In this document: piece after piece, positions 1 through 6,427 of the stretch | Position numbering within the stretch: the first letter of the stretch is position 1 | Layout of the letters: each line of letters starts with the position of its first letter | From: an uncultured Oscillospiraceae bacterium | GTDB lineage: Bacteria > Bacillota_A > Clostridia > Oscillospirales > Oscillospiraceae | Assembly (NCBI GenBank): GCA_900754605.1 | Contig: CAAEDK010000024.1 | Coordinates: 1-10,493, forward strand | Direction of reading: 5' to 3' | DNA: 10,493 nucleotides | Position numbers and translations under genes: made by a program | The notes under the pieces: model-generated | What the model was told of the DNA's origin: nothing | Database searches by the model: none | The model's input: only the letters and a program-made list of their open reading frames with translations

Positions 1-183
1 GCATTTACTGCCGGACGGGAACTGGTCCGTACCGAGGGCGTCCTGGCGGGGATTTCCTCCGGCGCAGCCTTGTGGGCCGCCGCCCAGCTGGCCCGCCAGC
101 CGGAACACACAGGCAAGACCATCGTGGTCATCCTTCCCGATTCTGGCGACCGATATCTCTCCTCCCCCATGTTCGCGGAGTGA
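1..183 (+). CDS. cysK: Cysteine synthase (O-acetylserine sulfhydrylase), C-terminal part
   Basis: This is the 3' end of a gene that begins before the window; 60 codons and a TGA stop are present. The family is pyridoxal-phosphate dependent and makes cysteine from O-acetylserine and sulfide in the cytoplasm. The segment [16 protein letters not shown] (in-window residues 12-27) is the C-terminal cofactor-site motif of the family, in which a serine of GISSGAA faces the pyridine nitrogen. The ending [17 protein letters not shown] is the characteristic C-terminus of CysK/CysM-type enzymes. Reading frame 1 is open from the first base. The gene converges on galT and is followed by a strong terminator, so it is a separate transcription unit. 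A cystathionine beta-synthase-like or CysM paralogue cannot be excluded from this fragment alone. Confidence 0.9.
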   Translation, partial: AFTAGRELVRTEGVLAGISSGAALWAAAQLARQPEHTGKTIVVILPDSGDRYLSSPMFAE

Positions 184-225
184 GCCTCGGCACGATCCCA
201 CAGGCCGCAGCAGCGCGCCTTTCCA

Positions 226-268
226 ACAGACAGCCCCCGGAGCATCGCTCCGGGGGCTGTCTGTTTTT
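226..268 (+). terminator. Strong intrinsic terminator after cysK
   Basis: An 18-bp perfect inverted repeat (226-243 with 247-264) has a 3-base loop (ATC) and a GC-rich core, CCCCCGGAGC paired with GCTCCGGGGG. On the plus strand it runs directly into a T tract (264-268). It lies 42 bases after the cysK stop and 17 bases after the galT stop. Read on the minus strand the hairpin is equally stable but is followed by TTGGAAAG, not a T run, so it is clearly a terminator only for cysK. It may still block or stabilise the galT message end. Confidence 0.92.
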
Positions 269-281
269 CACGATATGCGTA

Positions 282-1772
282 TTATACCTGCTGGATAAAG
301 CGGAGGAAGGCCGCCTTCCCCTCCGGACTGCGTCCATATACGCCCGCGTGCTCCAGCACCTGGGCAAAGACCAGGCCAGTTTCCTTTTGGACAATTTCCA
401 GCGCATTTTCTCGAGTGAAGGCATACTTGTCCCGGAAGCCCTCCGCCCAGTCGACGTGCTTCTCTGTGCGCTCGTCTGCCCGCAGGTCCGCCCCGGTCAC
501 CAGGGCGTCAGCCACAGCGGCCAACTCGTCCTTCAGCCGGGCGGGCAGCACCGCAAGGCCCATGACTTCGATCAGGCCGATGTTCTCCTTCTTGATGTGG
601 TGGAGTTCGGCGTGGGGGTGATACAGACCCAGCGGGTGCTCCTCGGTGGTCAGATTGTTGCGCAGCACCAGGTCCAGTTCAAACTCTCCATCCCGCATCC
701 GGGCGATGGGGGTGATGGTGTTGTGGGGGACGCCGTCGGTCTCGGCCAAGATCACCGCCGCCTCATCGGTATAGCCCCGCCAAGAGGCCAGAATCCGGTC
801 GGCCAGGTCCACCAGCCGCTCCGCCTGGGCAGAGCGGATCCGGATCACCGACATGGGCCACTTAACAATGCCGGCCTGGACATCCTCAAAGCCAGGGAAA
901 GTCACCGGGGTCTCCACAGGGGCCTTCTCCATGGCGAAGGTATAGCAGCCGCCCTGGAAATGGTCGTGGGCCAGAATGGAGCCGCCCACGATGGGCAGAT
1001 CAGCGTTAGAGCCCACGAAGTAGTGGGGGAACTGCCCCACAAAGTCCAGCAGCTTCCCAAAACAGGCCCGGTCGATCTTCATAGGAGTGTGGACGCTGTT
1101 CAGACAGATGCAGTGTTCGTTATAGTAGACATAGGGGGAGTACTGCATAAACCAGGGAGAGCCATTGATGGTGATGGGAACAATACGGTGGTTCTGCCGG
1201 GCGGGGTGATTCACCCGACCAGCATAACCTTCGTTCTCAGCACACAGGGCGCACCGTGGATAGTTAGAGGCCGGCAGATTACGAGCGGCCGCAATGGCCT
1301 TGGGGTCCTTCTCCGGTTTGGAGAGGTTGATGGTGATGTCTAGATCTCCGTACTCTGTGGAAACCTTCCACTGTACATCCCGGGCAATGCGGTCCCGTCG
1401 GATATAATTGGTATCCTGGCTGAATTTGTAATACCAGTCCGTCGCCTGCTTGGGATCCTCCCGGTACAGGGACTGGAAGGTCTCAATGACCTGAGCGGGC
1501 CGCGGGGTGAGGCGTCCCATCAGCTCGGTGTCAAACAGATCCCGGTAGACCACTGAGTTTTCCGTCAGCACACCCCGGTCGTGGGCGTCATCCAACAGTT
1601 CCTCCAGAATGGGGGCCAACTCCAACTCTCCCCACTCCTTGCCAGGGTCGGTATAGCTGTCCAGCTTTAGGGCATCCAGAATGGTGTTGACTGCCCAAAC
1701 GGTTTCATTTTCCTGGATCAGCCCTGTGCGCAGGGCGTAGGTGACCAGCTTGGAAACGGCTTCATCGATCAT
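282..1772 (-). CDS. galT: UDP-glucose--hexose-1-phosphate uridylyltransferase (Firmicutes-type GalT)
   Basis: GalT transfers UMP from UDP-glucose to galactose-1-phosphate, giving UDP-galactose and glucose-1-phosphate in the Leloir pathway. The protein has 496 residues from the chosen start, the usual size of the long Firmicutes GalT class, which differs from the ~350-residue enterobacterial class. The active-site segment SILAHDHFQGG is at about residues 265-275; the second histidine (H271) is expected to be the uridylylated nucleophile, by analogy with the HxH motif of the family. Other family-like blocks are YPRCALCAENEGYAGR (about 171-186) and YNEHCICLNSVHTPMKI. A GTG codon at 1781 extends the frame by three residues. 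I prefer ATG at 1772 because AGGTG (1785-1781) is 8 bases upstream and because homologues typically begin MI-x-x-AI/AV-x-x-LV. It is the last gene of galKET, 18 bases after galE. Confidence 0.95.
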   Translation of the reverse strand: MIDEAVSKLVTYALRTGLIQENETVWAVNTILDALKLDSYTDPGKEWGELELAPILEELLDDAHDRGVLTENSVVYRDLFDTELMGRLTPRPAQVIETFQSLYREDPKQATDWYYKFSQDTNYIRRDRIARDVQWKVSTEYGDLDITINLSKPEKDPKAIAAARNLPASNYPRCALCAENEGYAGRVNHPARQNHRIVPITINGSPWFMQYSPYVYYNEHCICLNSVHTPMKIDRACFGKLLDFVGQFPHYFVGSNADLPIVGGSILAHDHFQGGCYTFAMEKAPVETPVTFPGFEDVQAGIVKWPMSVIRIRSAQAERLVDLADRILASWRGYTDEAAVILAETDGVPHNTITPIARMRDGEFELDLVLRNNLTTEEHPLGLYHPHAELHHIKKENIGLIEVMGLAVLPARLKDELAAVADALVTGADLRADERTEKHVDWAEGFRDKYAFTRENALEIVQKETGLVFAQVLEHAGVYGRSPEGKAAFLRFIQQV

Positions 1773-1780
1773 TGTCGCCA

Positions 1781-1785
1781 CACCT
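1781..1785 (-). promoter_or_regulatory. Ribosome-binding site deciding the galT start
   Basis: On the minus strand AGGTG precedes ATG at 1772 by 8 bases. It overlaps the alternative GTG codon at 1781, which would instead have to use AGGGG (1791-1787) with a 5-base gap. Both are possible; the ATG fits family N-termini better. Confidence 0.5.
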
Positions 1786-1790
1786 GCCCC

Positions 1791-2780
1791 TCAGTCCGCA
1801 AAGCCGTGGGGATGGCCCTTGTGCCATGCCCAGGCGGAGGAGACGATGGTCTCCAGATCAGCATACTGGGGCTTCCAGCCCAAAACATCCTTGGCCTTAT
1901 CCGAGGAGGCCACCAGCTGTGCGGGGTCGCCCGCCCGCCGGGGGGAGATCTCCGCAGGGATGGGATGACCGGTGACCTTCCGGGCCACGTCGATGACCTC
2001 CTTGACGGTGAAGCCCACTCCGTTGCCCAGGTTGAACACGTTGTTGTCCCCGCCCTTCAGCAGGTAATCCAAGGCCAGAATATGGGCCTGGGCCAGATCC
2101 GTGACGTGGATATAGTCCCGGACGCAGGTGCCGTCCTTGGTGGCATAGTCATCACCGAAGATAGAAATCTTCTCCCGCTGGCCGTTGGGCACCTGGAGGA
2201 TCAGGGGGATCAGATGGGTCTCAGGGGCGTGGGCCTCGCCGATGGCGCCGGAGGGATGGGCGCCGCAGGCGTTGAAGTACCGCAGGGCCACATACCGCAG
2301 GCCGTGGGCCCGGCTGGTCCAAGACATCATCTTCTCCATCGCCAGCTTAGTCTCGCCATAGCAGTTGGTGGGAACAGTCTTGTCCGTCTCCAGAATGGGC
2401 ACACGCTCCGGCTCTCCATAGGTTGCGGCGGTGGAGGAAAACACGATCTTGTCCACCCCGTGGGCCACCATGGACTCCAGCAGACAGATGGTGCCTCCCA
2501 GGTTGTTGTCATAGTACTTCAGAGGATCGCTCATAGACTCGCCCACCTGGGAGGAGGCGGCGAAATGGATGACGCCCTCGATCTTCTCCTGCTCAAACAG
2601 CTGATCCAGAGCCTTTCTGTCCCGGATGTCCAGTTCATAGAAGCGGGCCTTAGGATGCACAGCAGCCCGGAAGCCGGTGAGCAGGTTGTCCGCCACCACC
2701 ACATCCCGGCCGGCATCGATCAGTTCGTACACAGTATGGGAACCGATATAGCCAGCTCCGCCCAACACTAAAATCGCCAT
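1791..2780 (-). CDS. galE: UDP-glucose 4-epimerase GalE
   Basis: GalE interconverts UDP-galactose and UDP-glucose with tightly bound NAD, closing the Leloir cycle. The 329-residue length is normal. It is an extended short-chain dehydrogenase: the NAD-binding GGAGYIGSH is at residues 7-15, acidic D31 follows strand 2 (VVVADNL), and the catalytic YGETK has Y141 and K145. FSSTAATYGE (114-123) places T117 where E. coli GalE has catalytic S124; threonine here is common in Firmicutes. The HFAASSQVGES block (72-82) is the usual GalE signature. ATG at 2780 is preceded by GAAAGGA (2800-2794), at a rather long 13-base spacing. It lies 42 bases after galK and 18 bases before galT, so it is the middle gene of galKET. 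No damage is visible. Confidence 0.97.
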   Translation of the reverse strand: MAILVLGGAGYIGSHTVYELIDAGRDVVVADNLLTGFRAAVHPKARFYELDIRDRKALDQLFEQEKIEGVIHFAASSQVGESMSDPLKYYDNNLGGTICLLESMVAHGVDKIVFSSTAATYGEPERVPILETDKTVPTNCYGETKLAMEKMMSWTSRAHGLRYVALRYFNACGAHPSGAIGEAHAPETHLIPLILQVPNGQREKISIFGDDYATKDGTCVRDYIHVTDLAQAHILALDYLLKGGDNNVFNLGNGVGFTVKEVIDVARKVTGHPIPAEISPRRAGDPAQLVASSDKAKDVLGWKPQYADLETIVSSAWAWHKGHPHGFAD

Positions 2781-2822
2781 AGTCTTCGTTCCGTCCTTTC
2801 TATTCCGCTGTTCCGCCTGATG

Positions 2823-4118
2823 TTACTTCAAAACCACACAGCCGCCCTGGGGCCGGATGTGCAGGATGTGGCACATCCCGGGGCCCAGCAGTTCCTCCAT
2901 CCCCTGCCGGAAGGTCTCCAGCTTCTCGTTGGGGACAAAGGCCTGAATGGTACCGGCAAAGCCGCCGCCATGGACCCGGATGGCGCCGGAGCCGCCCAGC
3001 AGCTCCCGTCCCACGGCCAGGGCCACCGGGATGGCCTGCTGCTGAGGGGCAGCCGCCGACCAGGTGTTCTGCAGGTTCAGGGCGGAGGACAGCCCCGACT
3101 GGTCCACCAAAGCCAGGAAGGCATCAAAATCTCCCTGCTCCAGAGCCTCAGCCTCCTGCTCCGCCCGGCGGTCCTCCTCAAAGAAGTGCATGGCCCGGAG
3201 TACCGCCCGGTCGCCGCACTCCTTCCGCAGCTGCGGCAGGGCAGCCCGGAAGGCCCCCTCGTCCACATCCCGCAGGAACTTCTCGCCGAAGTGGGCAGCC
3301 ACCGCACCCATCTCCCGGGTGATGTCCGCATAGTCATCCGTAAGATCTGCGTGGCAAGAGCCGGTATCCACGATACACAAGGCGTGGCCCGACTGAGTGA
3401 AGTCGTATTCCACCTTCTTCACGATGGGGGCAGCCGGGTCGGCAAAGTCGATGGCCACCGCACCGCCCACCGAGGAGCCCATCTGATCCATCAGGCCGCA
3501 GGGCTTGCCAAAATAGACGTTCTCTGCATACTGGCCCACCTTGGCACGTTCCACAGGATCCAGGGTCCCGCCGCCGAAGAAGCAGTCCACGATGGTAGCC
3601 ACCAGGATCTCATAGGCAGCAGAGGAGGACAGGCCAGAACCGGACAGCACCGTGGACGTCACATAGGCGTCAAATCCTGCCGGATGGCACCCCAGCTCCG
3701 CCAGCCGTGCCGCCACTCCTCGTACCAGCGCGGGGGAGCTGTTTTTCTCCTCCTCCCGAACCTTCAGATCCCGCAGATCCACCTCTAACGCAGGGTAACC
3801 TTCTGACTGGATTCGAACCAAGTCCGTCCCATTGGGAGCAGCGCAGGCCAGCATATCCAGATCCACACTGCCGCACAACACGCGGCCGTGCTGGTGATCC
3901 GTGTGGTTTCCACCGATCTCTGTCCGGCCCGGTCCGCTGAACAGTGCGGCCTGCGGCCGTGCGCCGAACTCTGCCTCAAAGGCCCGGACTACCCGGACCG
4001 CCCGCTCTCGTCCCTTTTCCAGGGAGGCGTCGCTTCCATCCAGAGCATACAGCCCCCGAAGCGCCTCATCTCCCCCGCCTTCCTGCAACTTCTGTAACAG
4101 CTCTCCCGTGGAACTCAT
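2823..4118 (-). CDS. galK: Galactokinase (GHMP family)
   Basis: Galactokinase phosphorylates alpha-D-galactose at C1 with ATP, the entry step of the Leloir pathway. The product is 431 residues from the chosen start, slightly longer than E. coli GalK (382) because of about 40 extra N-terminal residues, as in clostridial relatives. GHMP landmarks are GPGRTEIGGNHTDHQHG (62-78), the phosphate-binding LSGSGLSSSAAYE (158-170), GLMDQMGSS with the expected catalytic base D211, and the C-terminal VHGGGFAGTIQAF glycine-rich motif. The first motif departs from the classical GRxNxIGEHTDY: a glutamate that contacts sugar in characterised enzymes is asparagine (N71). A GTG at 4127 would add three residues, but it lies within the ribosome site GAGGTG, so ATG at 4118 is the real start. 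It is first in galKET, behind its own promoter and operator. Confidence 0.95.
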   Translation of the reverse strand: MSSTGELLQKLQEGGGDEALRGLYALDGSDASLEKGRERAVRVVRAFEAEFGARPQAALFSGPGRTEIGGNHTDHQHGRVLCGSVDLDMLACAAPNGTDLVRIQSEGYPALEVDLRDLKVREEEKNSSPALVRGVAARLAELGCHPAGFDAYVTSTVLSGSGLSSSAAYEILVATIVDCFFGGGTLDPVERAKVGQYAENVYFGKPCGLMDQMGSSVGGAVAIDFADPAAPIVKKVEYDFTQSGHALCIVDTGSCHADLTDDYADITREMGAVAAHFGEKFLRDVDEGAFRAALPQLRKECGDRAVLRAMHFFEEDRRAEQEAEALEQGDFDAFLALVDQSGLSSALNLQNTWSAAAPQQQAIPVALAVGRELLGGSGAIRVHGGGFAGTIQAFVPNEKLETFRQGMEELLGPGMCHILHIRPQGGCVVLK

Positions 4119-4124
4119 AGACGT

Positions 4125-4131
4125 CACCTCT
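4125..4131 (-). promoter_or_regulatory. Ribosome-binding site deciding the galK start
   Basis: AGAGGTG on the minus strand lies 6 bases before ATG at 4118. The upstream in-frame GTG (4127-4125) is part of this Shine-Dalgarno sequence and so is an unlikely start. Confidence 0.8.
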
Positions 4132-4149
4132 TTCTTATTTCTACTACAA

Positions 4150-4177
4150 AGTATATTTATTTTTACTAAAAATTCAA
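4150..4177 (-). promoter_or_regulatory. galKET promoter
   Basis: A sigma-A-like promoter is visible on the minus strand: -35 TTGAAT (4177-4172), a 16-base AT-rich spacer, and -10 TATACT (4155-4150). Transcription would begin about 4143, giving a leader of roughly 25 bases before galK. The promoter lies in the only AT-rich stretch of the 120-base repressor-galK gap, and its spacer is filled by the palindromic operator at 4159-4173. Confidence 0.75.
4159..4173 (-). promoter_or_regulatory. Operator for the adjacent LacI-family repressor (galK site)
   Basis: ATTTTTACTAAAAAT is a perfect palindrome of 7+1+7 bases centred on C4166. It fills the spacer between the galK -35 and -10 boxes and overlaps the -35, a position where a bound repressor would exclude RNA polymerase. 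The identical 15-mer is found upstream of the repressor gene itself (5295-5309), which is what marks it as an operator and not chance AT richness. Binding by the adjacent repressor is inferred. Confidence 0.72.
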
Positions 4178-4238
4178 TCCATCTTTTGAAGATTCAGAAA
4201 GTTCAGCGGCTTTGACAGAAAATCCTCTGTCTTTCTGG

Positions 4239-5276
4239 TCATTCCGCCGGGACAGGCCCAGTGCTGCTCCGCACGGTCAGAGAAGATGACACCACCACCT
4301 TCAGTGGAACAGTACGTTCCGGCTCCCTTCCCGGGAGGGCCACCCGCTCCCGCAGCAGACGCAGGGCAGTGCGTGCCATCTCCTCCACATGGGCAGACAC
4401 CGATGTCAGAGGCGGCTCCACCAGGGCAGAGCGGGGCGTGTCATTGAAGGAGACCACCGACAGATCCTTTGGTGCATCCAACCCAGCCAGTCTCATGGCC
4501 CGGATGGCCCCGATGGCCGTCTCCTCATTAGCCGCCAGCAAAGCCGTAGGGCGAGTCCCTCCATTGGACAGCCGCTCTCCCACCGCTCTAGCCGCCGCTT
4601 CTGTCTCCATGGGGCAATCCAGCAACCAGTCCCGGCACTCCAATCCTCGCGCCTCCAATTGCTGAGAAAAAAGCTGGCGGCGCACCTCAGGAGCCCAGCG
4701 TCCCAGGTCATCCAGCTTCCATTCCGGGCCGATAAAACCCACAGATCGGTGTCCCAGTTCCACCAAATGCTCCAGAGCCATAGAAATGCCCAGAGAGAAG
4801 TTCAATACCACTGAGTCAAATCGACTCTCCAGCGGGGAAGAGTTTAAAAATACGATCTGAGGGCAGATGGACTCTAAGGCTGCGATCTGTCCAGACCGAA
4901 ACTTTCCAATGGCAATGATCCCATCCAGAGCCTCTCCCTCCGGAGTCAGGAATCCCTCTCCCCGGCTCTCTAAAGGCACCGCAGTATACTTCCGATCCAG
5001 GCATCCCTGGCGGACAAACCCACTGAGGTAGAGGTAGAAAGGGTCCTCTAACTGCTGGGCCGGCGTAAGCATCTCTGCAATCCCCACACGGAGAACCCCC
5101 TTGGGTGCACGGCCCCTGCGGCTTCGGGTAGCGGTATAGTTCAGCCGCCCAGCCTCCTCCAGCACCTTTCTTCTGGCCTCCATGCTCACCGACAGTGCTG
5201 GATCGCCCGACAAGATTCTGGAGATCGTGGCAGCAGAGTATCCTGTCCGCTCCGCAAGCTCCCGCAGCGTAGCCAT
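4239..5276 (-). CDS. LacI-family transcriptional repressor, GalR/EbgR-like
   Basis: This is a 345-residue LacI-family regulator, full family length, with an N-terminal helix-turn-helix (LRELAERTGYSAATISRIL, residues 4-22) and a periplasmic-binding-like effector domain from about residue 61 to the end. The segment QLEDPFYLYLSGFVRQG (75-91) recalls the LEINDPYYL region of EbgR and Gram-positive GalR proteins. VVSFNDTPRSALVEPPLTSVS is the usual C-terminal domain signature. The hinge (LNYTATRSRRGRAPKG, 45-60) is basic and lacks the usual ARxL hinge helix. The ATG has a strong AAGGAGG (5292-5286) 9 bases upstream. It sits between the sensor genes and galKET, reads in the same direction, and has a palindrome at its own transcript start, so it is probably autoregulated. 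Galactose, or a product of its metabolism, is the likely effector, inferred from context. Confidence 0.9.
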   Translation of the reverse strand: MATLRELAERTGYSAATISRILSGDPALSVSMEARRKVLEEAGRLNYTATRSRRGRAPKGVLRVGIAEMLTPAQQLEDPFYLYLSGFVRQGCLDRKYTAVPLESRGEGFLTPEGEALDGIIAIGKFRSGQIAALESICPQIVFLNSSPLESRFDSVVLNFSLGISMALEHLVELGHRSVGFIGPEWKLDDLGRWAPEVRRQLFSQQLEARGLECRDWLLDCPMETEAAARAVGERLSNGGTRPTALLAANEETAIGAIRAMRLAGLDAPKDLSVVSFNDTPRSALVEPPLTSVSAHVEEMARTALRLLRERVALPGREPERTVPLKVVVSSSLTVRSSTGPVPAE

Positions 5277-5293
5277 GGTGATCCGCCTCCTTA

Positions 5294-5310
5294 TATTTTT
5301 ACTAAAAATA
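5294..5310 (-). promoter_or_regulatory. Operator upstream of the LacI-family repressor (autoregulatory site)
   Basis: TATTTTTACTAAAAATA is a 17-bp perfect palindrome centred on C5302. Its inner 15 bases are identical to the galK-promoter site. It lies just downstream of the -10 box, touching its last base and covering the expected transcription start, and so would allow autorepression. Confidence 0.7.
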
Positions 5311-5338
5311 AAATATCACAGAGCAGAAGTCAGCGCAA
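5310..5338 (-). promoter_or_regulatory. Promoter of the LacI-family repressor gene
   Basis: On the minus strand: -35 TTGCGC (5338-5333), a 17-base spacer, and -10 TATTTT (5315-5310), preceded by TGA as in an extended -10 (TGnTATnnT). It lies in the 74-base gap between the lipoprotein stop and the repressor start. No terminator is visible in the gap, so read-through from the sensor genes into the repressor and galKET is also possible. Confidence 0.6.
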
Positions 5339-5350
5339 GCCCCCAGCGGA

Positions 5351-6427
5351 CTATTCCTCTCGAAAGCTTCGAAAATTCTTCTGATTTACCTCCCGATATG
5401 GGAGCCAAACATAGTGCTCCGCGGTAAGTTCTGCGGTCTGAGCGGGATCCTCCCCTGCATACAGAGACAAGGCTAAATCCATCAAAACTTGAGGCATCTC
5501 CTTGGCGTTCTGTACCGTTCCACTGAGTGTCCCCGCCTCCATCGCTTCCAGAGCCGGTGCAGTGGCATCCACACCTACAATCACGGGCATCTCCTCCGGA
5601 GATACGCCCGACTCCAGCAGCACATCGATGGCCCCCAGGGCCATATCATCGTTGTTGGCAAAGACTGCTTCAATGCGGTCACCAAACTCCTCATGCCACT
5701 GGGACATCTTGGCTGCTGCCTGCCCCCGGTTCCAATTTGCGGTATCGCTGGCCAGCTTCTCCACCAAAACCCCCGCATTGGTAATTGCTTTGATGGAATA
5801 CTCCGTGCGCAGCAGGGCATCCTGGTGGCTTGGTTCCCCTTCCAGCATAACATACTGGAGCACTCCGTCTCCGTTCCGATCTACACGCTCCTGGTCCTCC
5901 TGCCACTGTTCCCAAACGATCCGTCCCTGAAAGATCCCGGACTGTTCACCTCTTGGACCCACGTAGTAGGCATTCTCCCACCGCTGAAGATCCTCCTCTA
6001 CTGGCTGACGGTTGAAAAAGATTACCGGCACACCGGCCTCCTCCGCCTTGTCCACGATGACAGCCGCCGCCGTGCGGTCCACCATGTTAACGCATAGCAC
6101 ATCGCAGCCCCAATCTAAAAAGCGGTCCACCTGCTCCATCTGAAGGGTCTGGTTGCTTTGGCCATCAGCGATGCTCAAGTTGATCTTCAGAAGGCTCTCT
6201 CCCTCCTTCTCCCGGGCCAGACGTTCCATCTCCTGGACCACATTGGAAATAAAGGTGTCATCCTGCTGATAGATGGCAACCCCCACCCGGACAGTCTCTG
6301 TCTTTTCCGCTCCTCTGTTCTCACAGCCCGTCAGCAGAAGGGCGCAAGCAAGCAACGCCGGAAACACAGTGCCCCACTTCCGGTCAGGATGTGACCGGGA
6401 ACAGCAGTTTTTGATACTCTGATTCAT
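5351..6427 (-). CDS. mglB: Galactose/glucose-binding lipoprotein, MglB-like
   Basis: This is a 358-residue sugar-binding protein anchored as a lipoprotein. A signal peptide ends in the lipobox LLTGC, with lipidated C35. The rest is a type I periplasmic binding fold. Residues matching those of E. coli MglB that hold galactose/glucose are all present: D57 and F59 (QQDDTF), N139 (FFNR), H201, D203 and R207 (SHQDALLR), W232, N259 (ANND) and D287 (GVDA). The calcium loop is also kept (DRNGDGVLQ, 183-191). Ligand assignment is therefore strong. ATG at 6427 has GGGAGG 11 bases upstream; the in-frame ATG at 6436 would leave only 2 bases. The start lies inside the previous gene (44-base overlap). No mglA or mglC follows, so it may serve a transporter elsewhere or present sugar to the neighbouring sensor. 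Confidence 0.92.
   Translation of the reverse strand: MNQSIKNCCSRSHPDRKWGTVFPALLACALLLTGCENRGAEKTETVRVGVAIYQQDDTFISNVVQEMERLAREKEGESLLKINLSIADGQSNQTLQMEQVDRFLDWGCDVLCVNMVDRTAAAVIVDKAEEAGVPVIFFNRQPVEEDLQRWENAYYVGPRGEQSGIFQGRIVWEQWQEDQERVDRNGDGVLQYVMLEGEPSHQDALLRTEYSIKAITNAGVLVEKLASDTANWNRGQAAAKMSQWHEEFGDRIEAVFANNDDMALGAIDVLLESGVSPEEMPVIVGVDATAPALEAMEAGTLSGTVQNAKEMPQVLMDLALSLYAGEDPAQTAELTAEHYVWLPYREVNQKNFRSFREE

Noticed and set aside
72..1343. A 423-codon plus-strand open frame, starting inside cysK and running opposite galT.
   Set aside because: It crosses the cysK stop in another frame, contains the terminator hairpin, and its translation has no recognisable domain. galT on the other strand has full family motifs, so this is a shadow of a GC-rich gene.
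1806..3788. Long plus-strand open frames opposite galE (1806-2771) and galK (2820-3788).
   Set aside because: They are antisense shadows with low-complexity, histidine/glycine-rich translations and no family resemblance; the minus-strand genes carry intact catalytic motifs.
4125..4127. GTG at 4127 as the galK start (longest frame).
   Set aside because: It is part of the GAGGTG ribosome-binding site that serves ATG at 4118.
4214..4231. A small inverted repeat GACAGA-N6-TCTGTC just after the LacI-family repressor stop, a possible terminator.
   Set aside because: The stem is only 6 bp and is AT/GC mixed, and on the minus strand it is followed by AAAGCC with no T tract. It is too weak to call as an intrinsic terminator.
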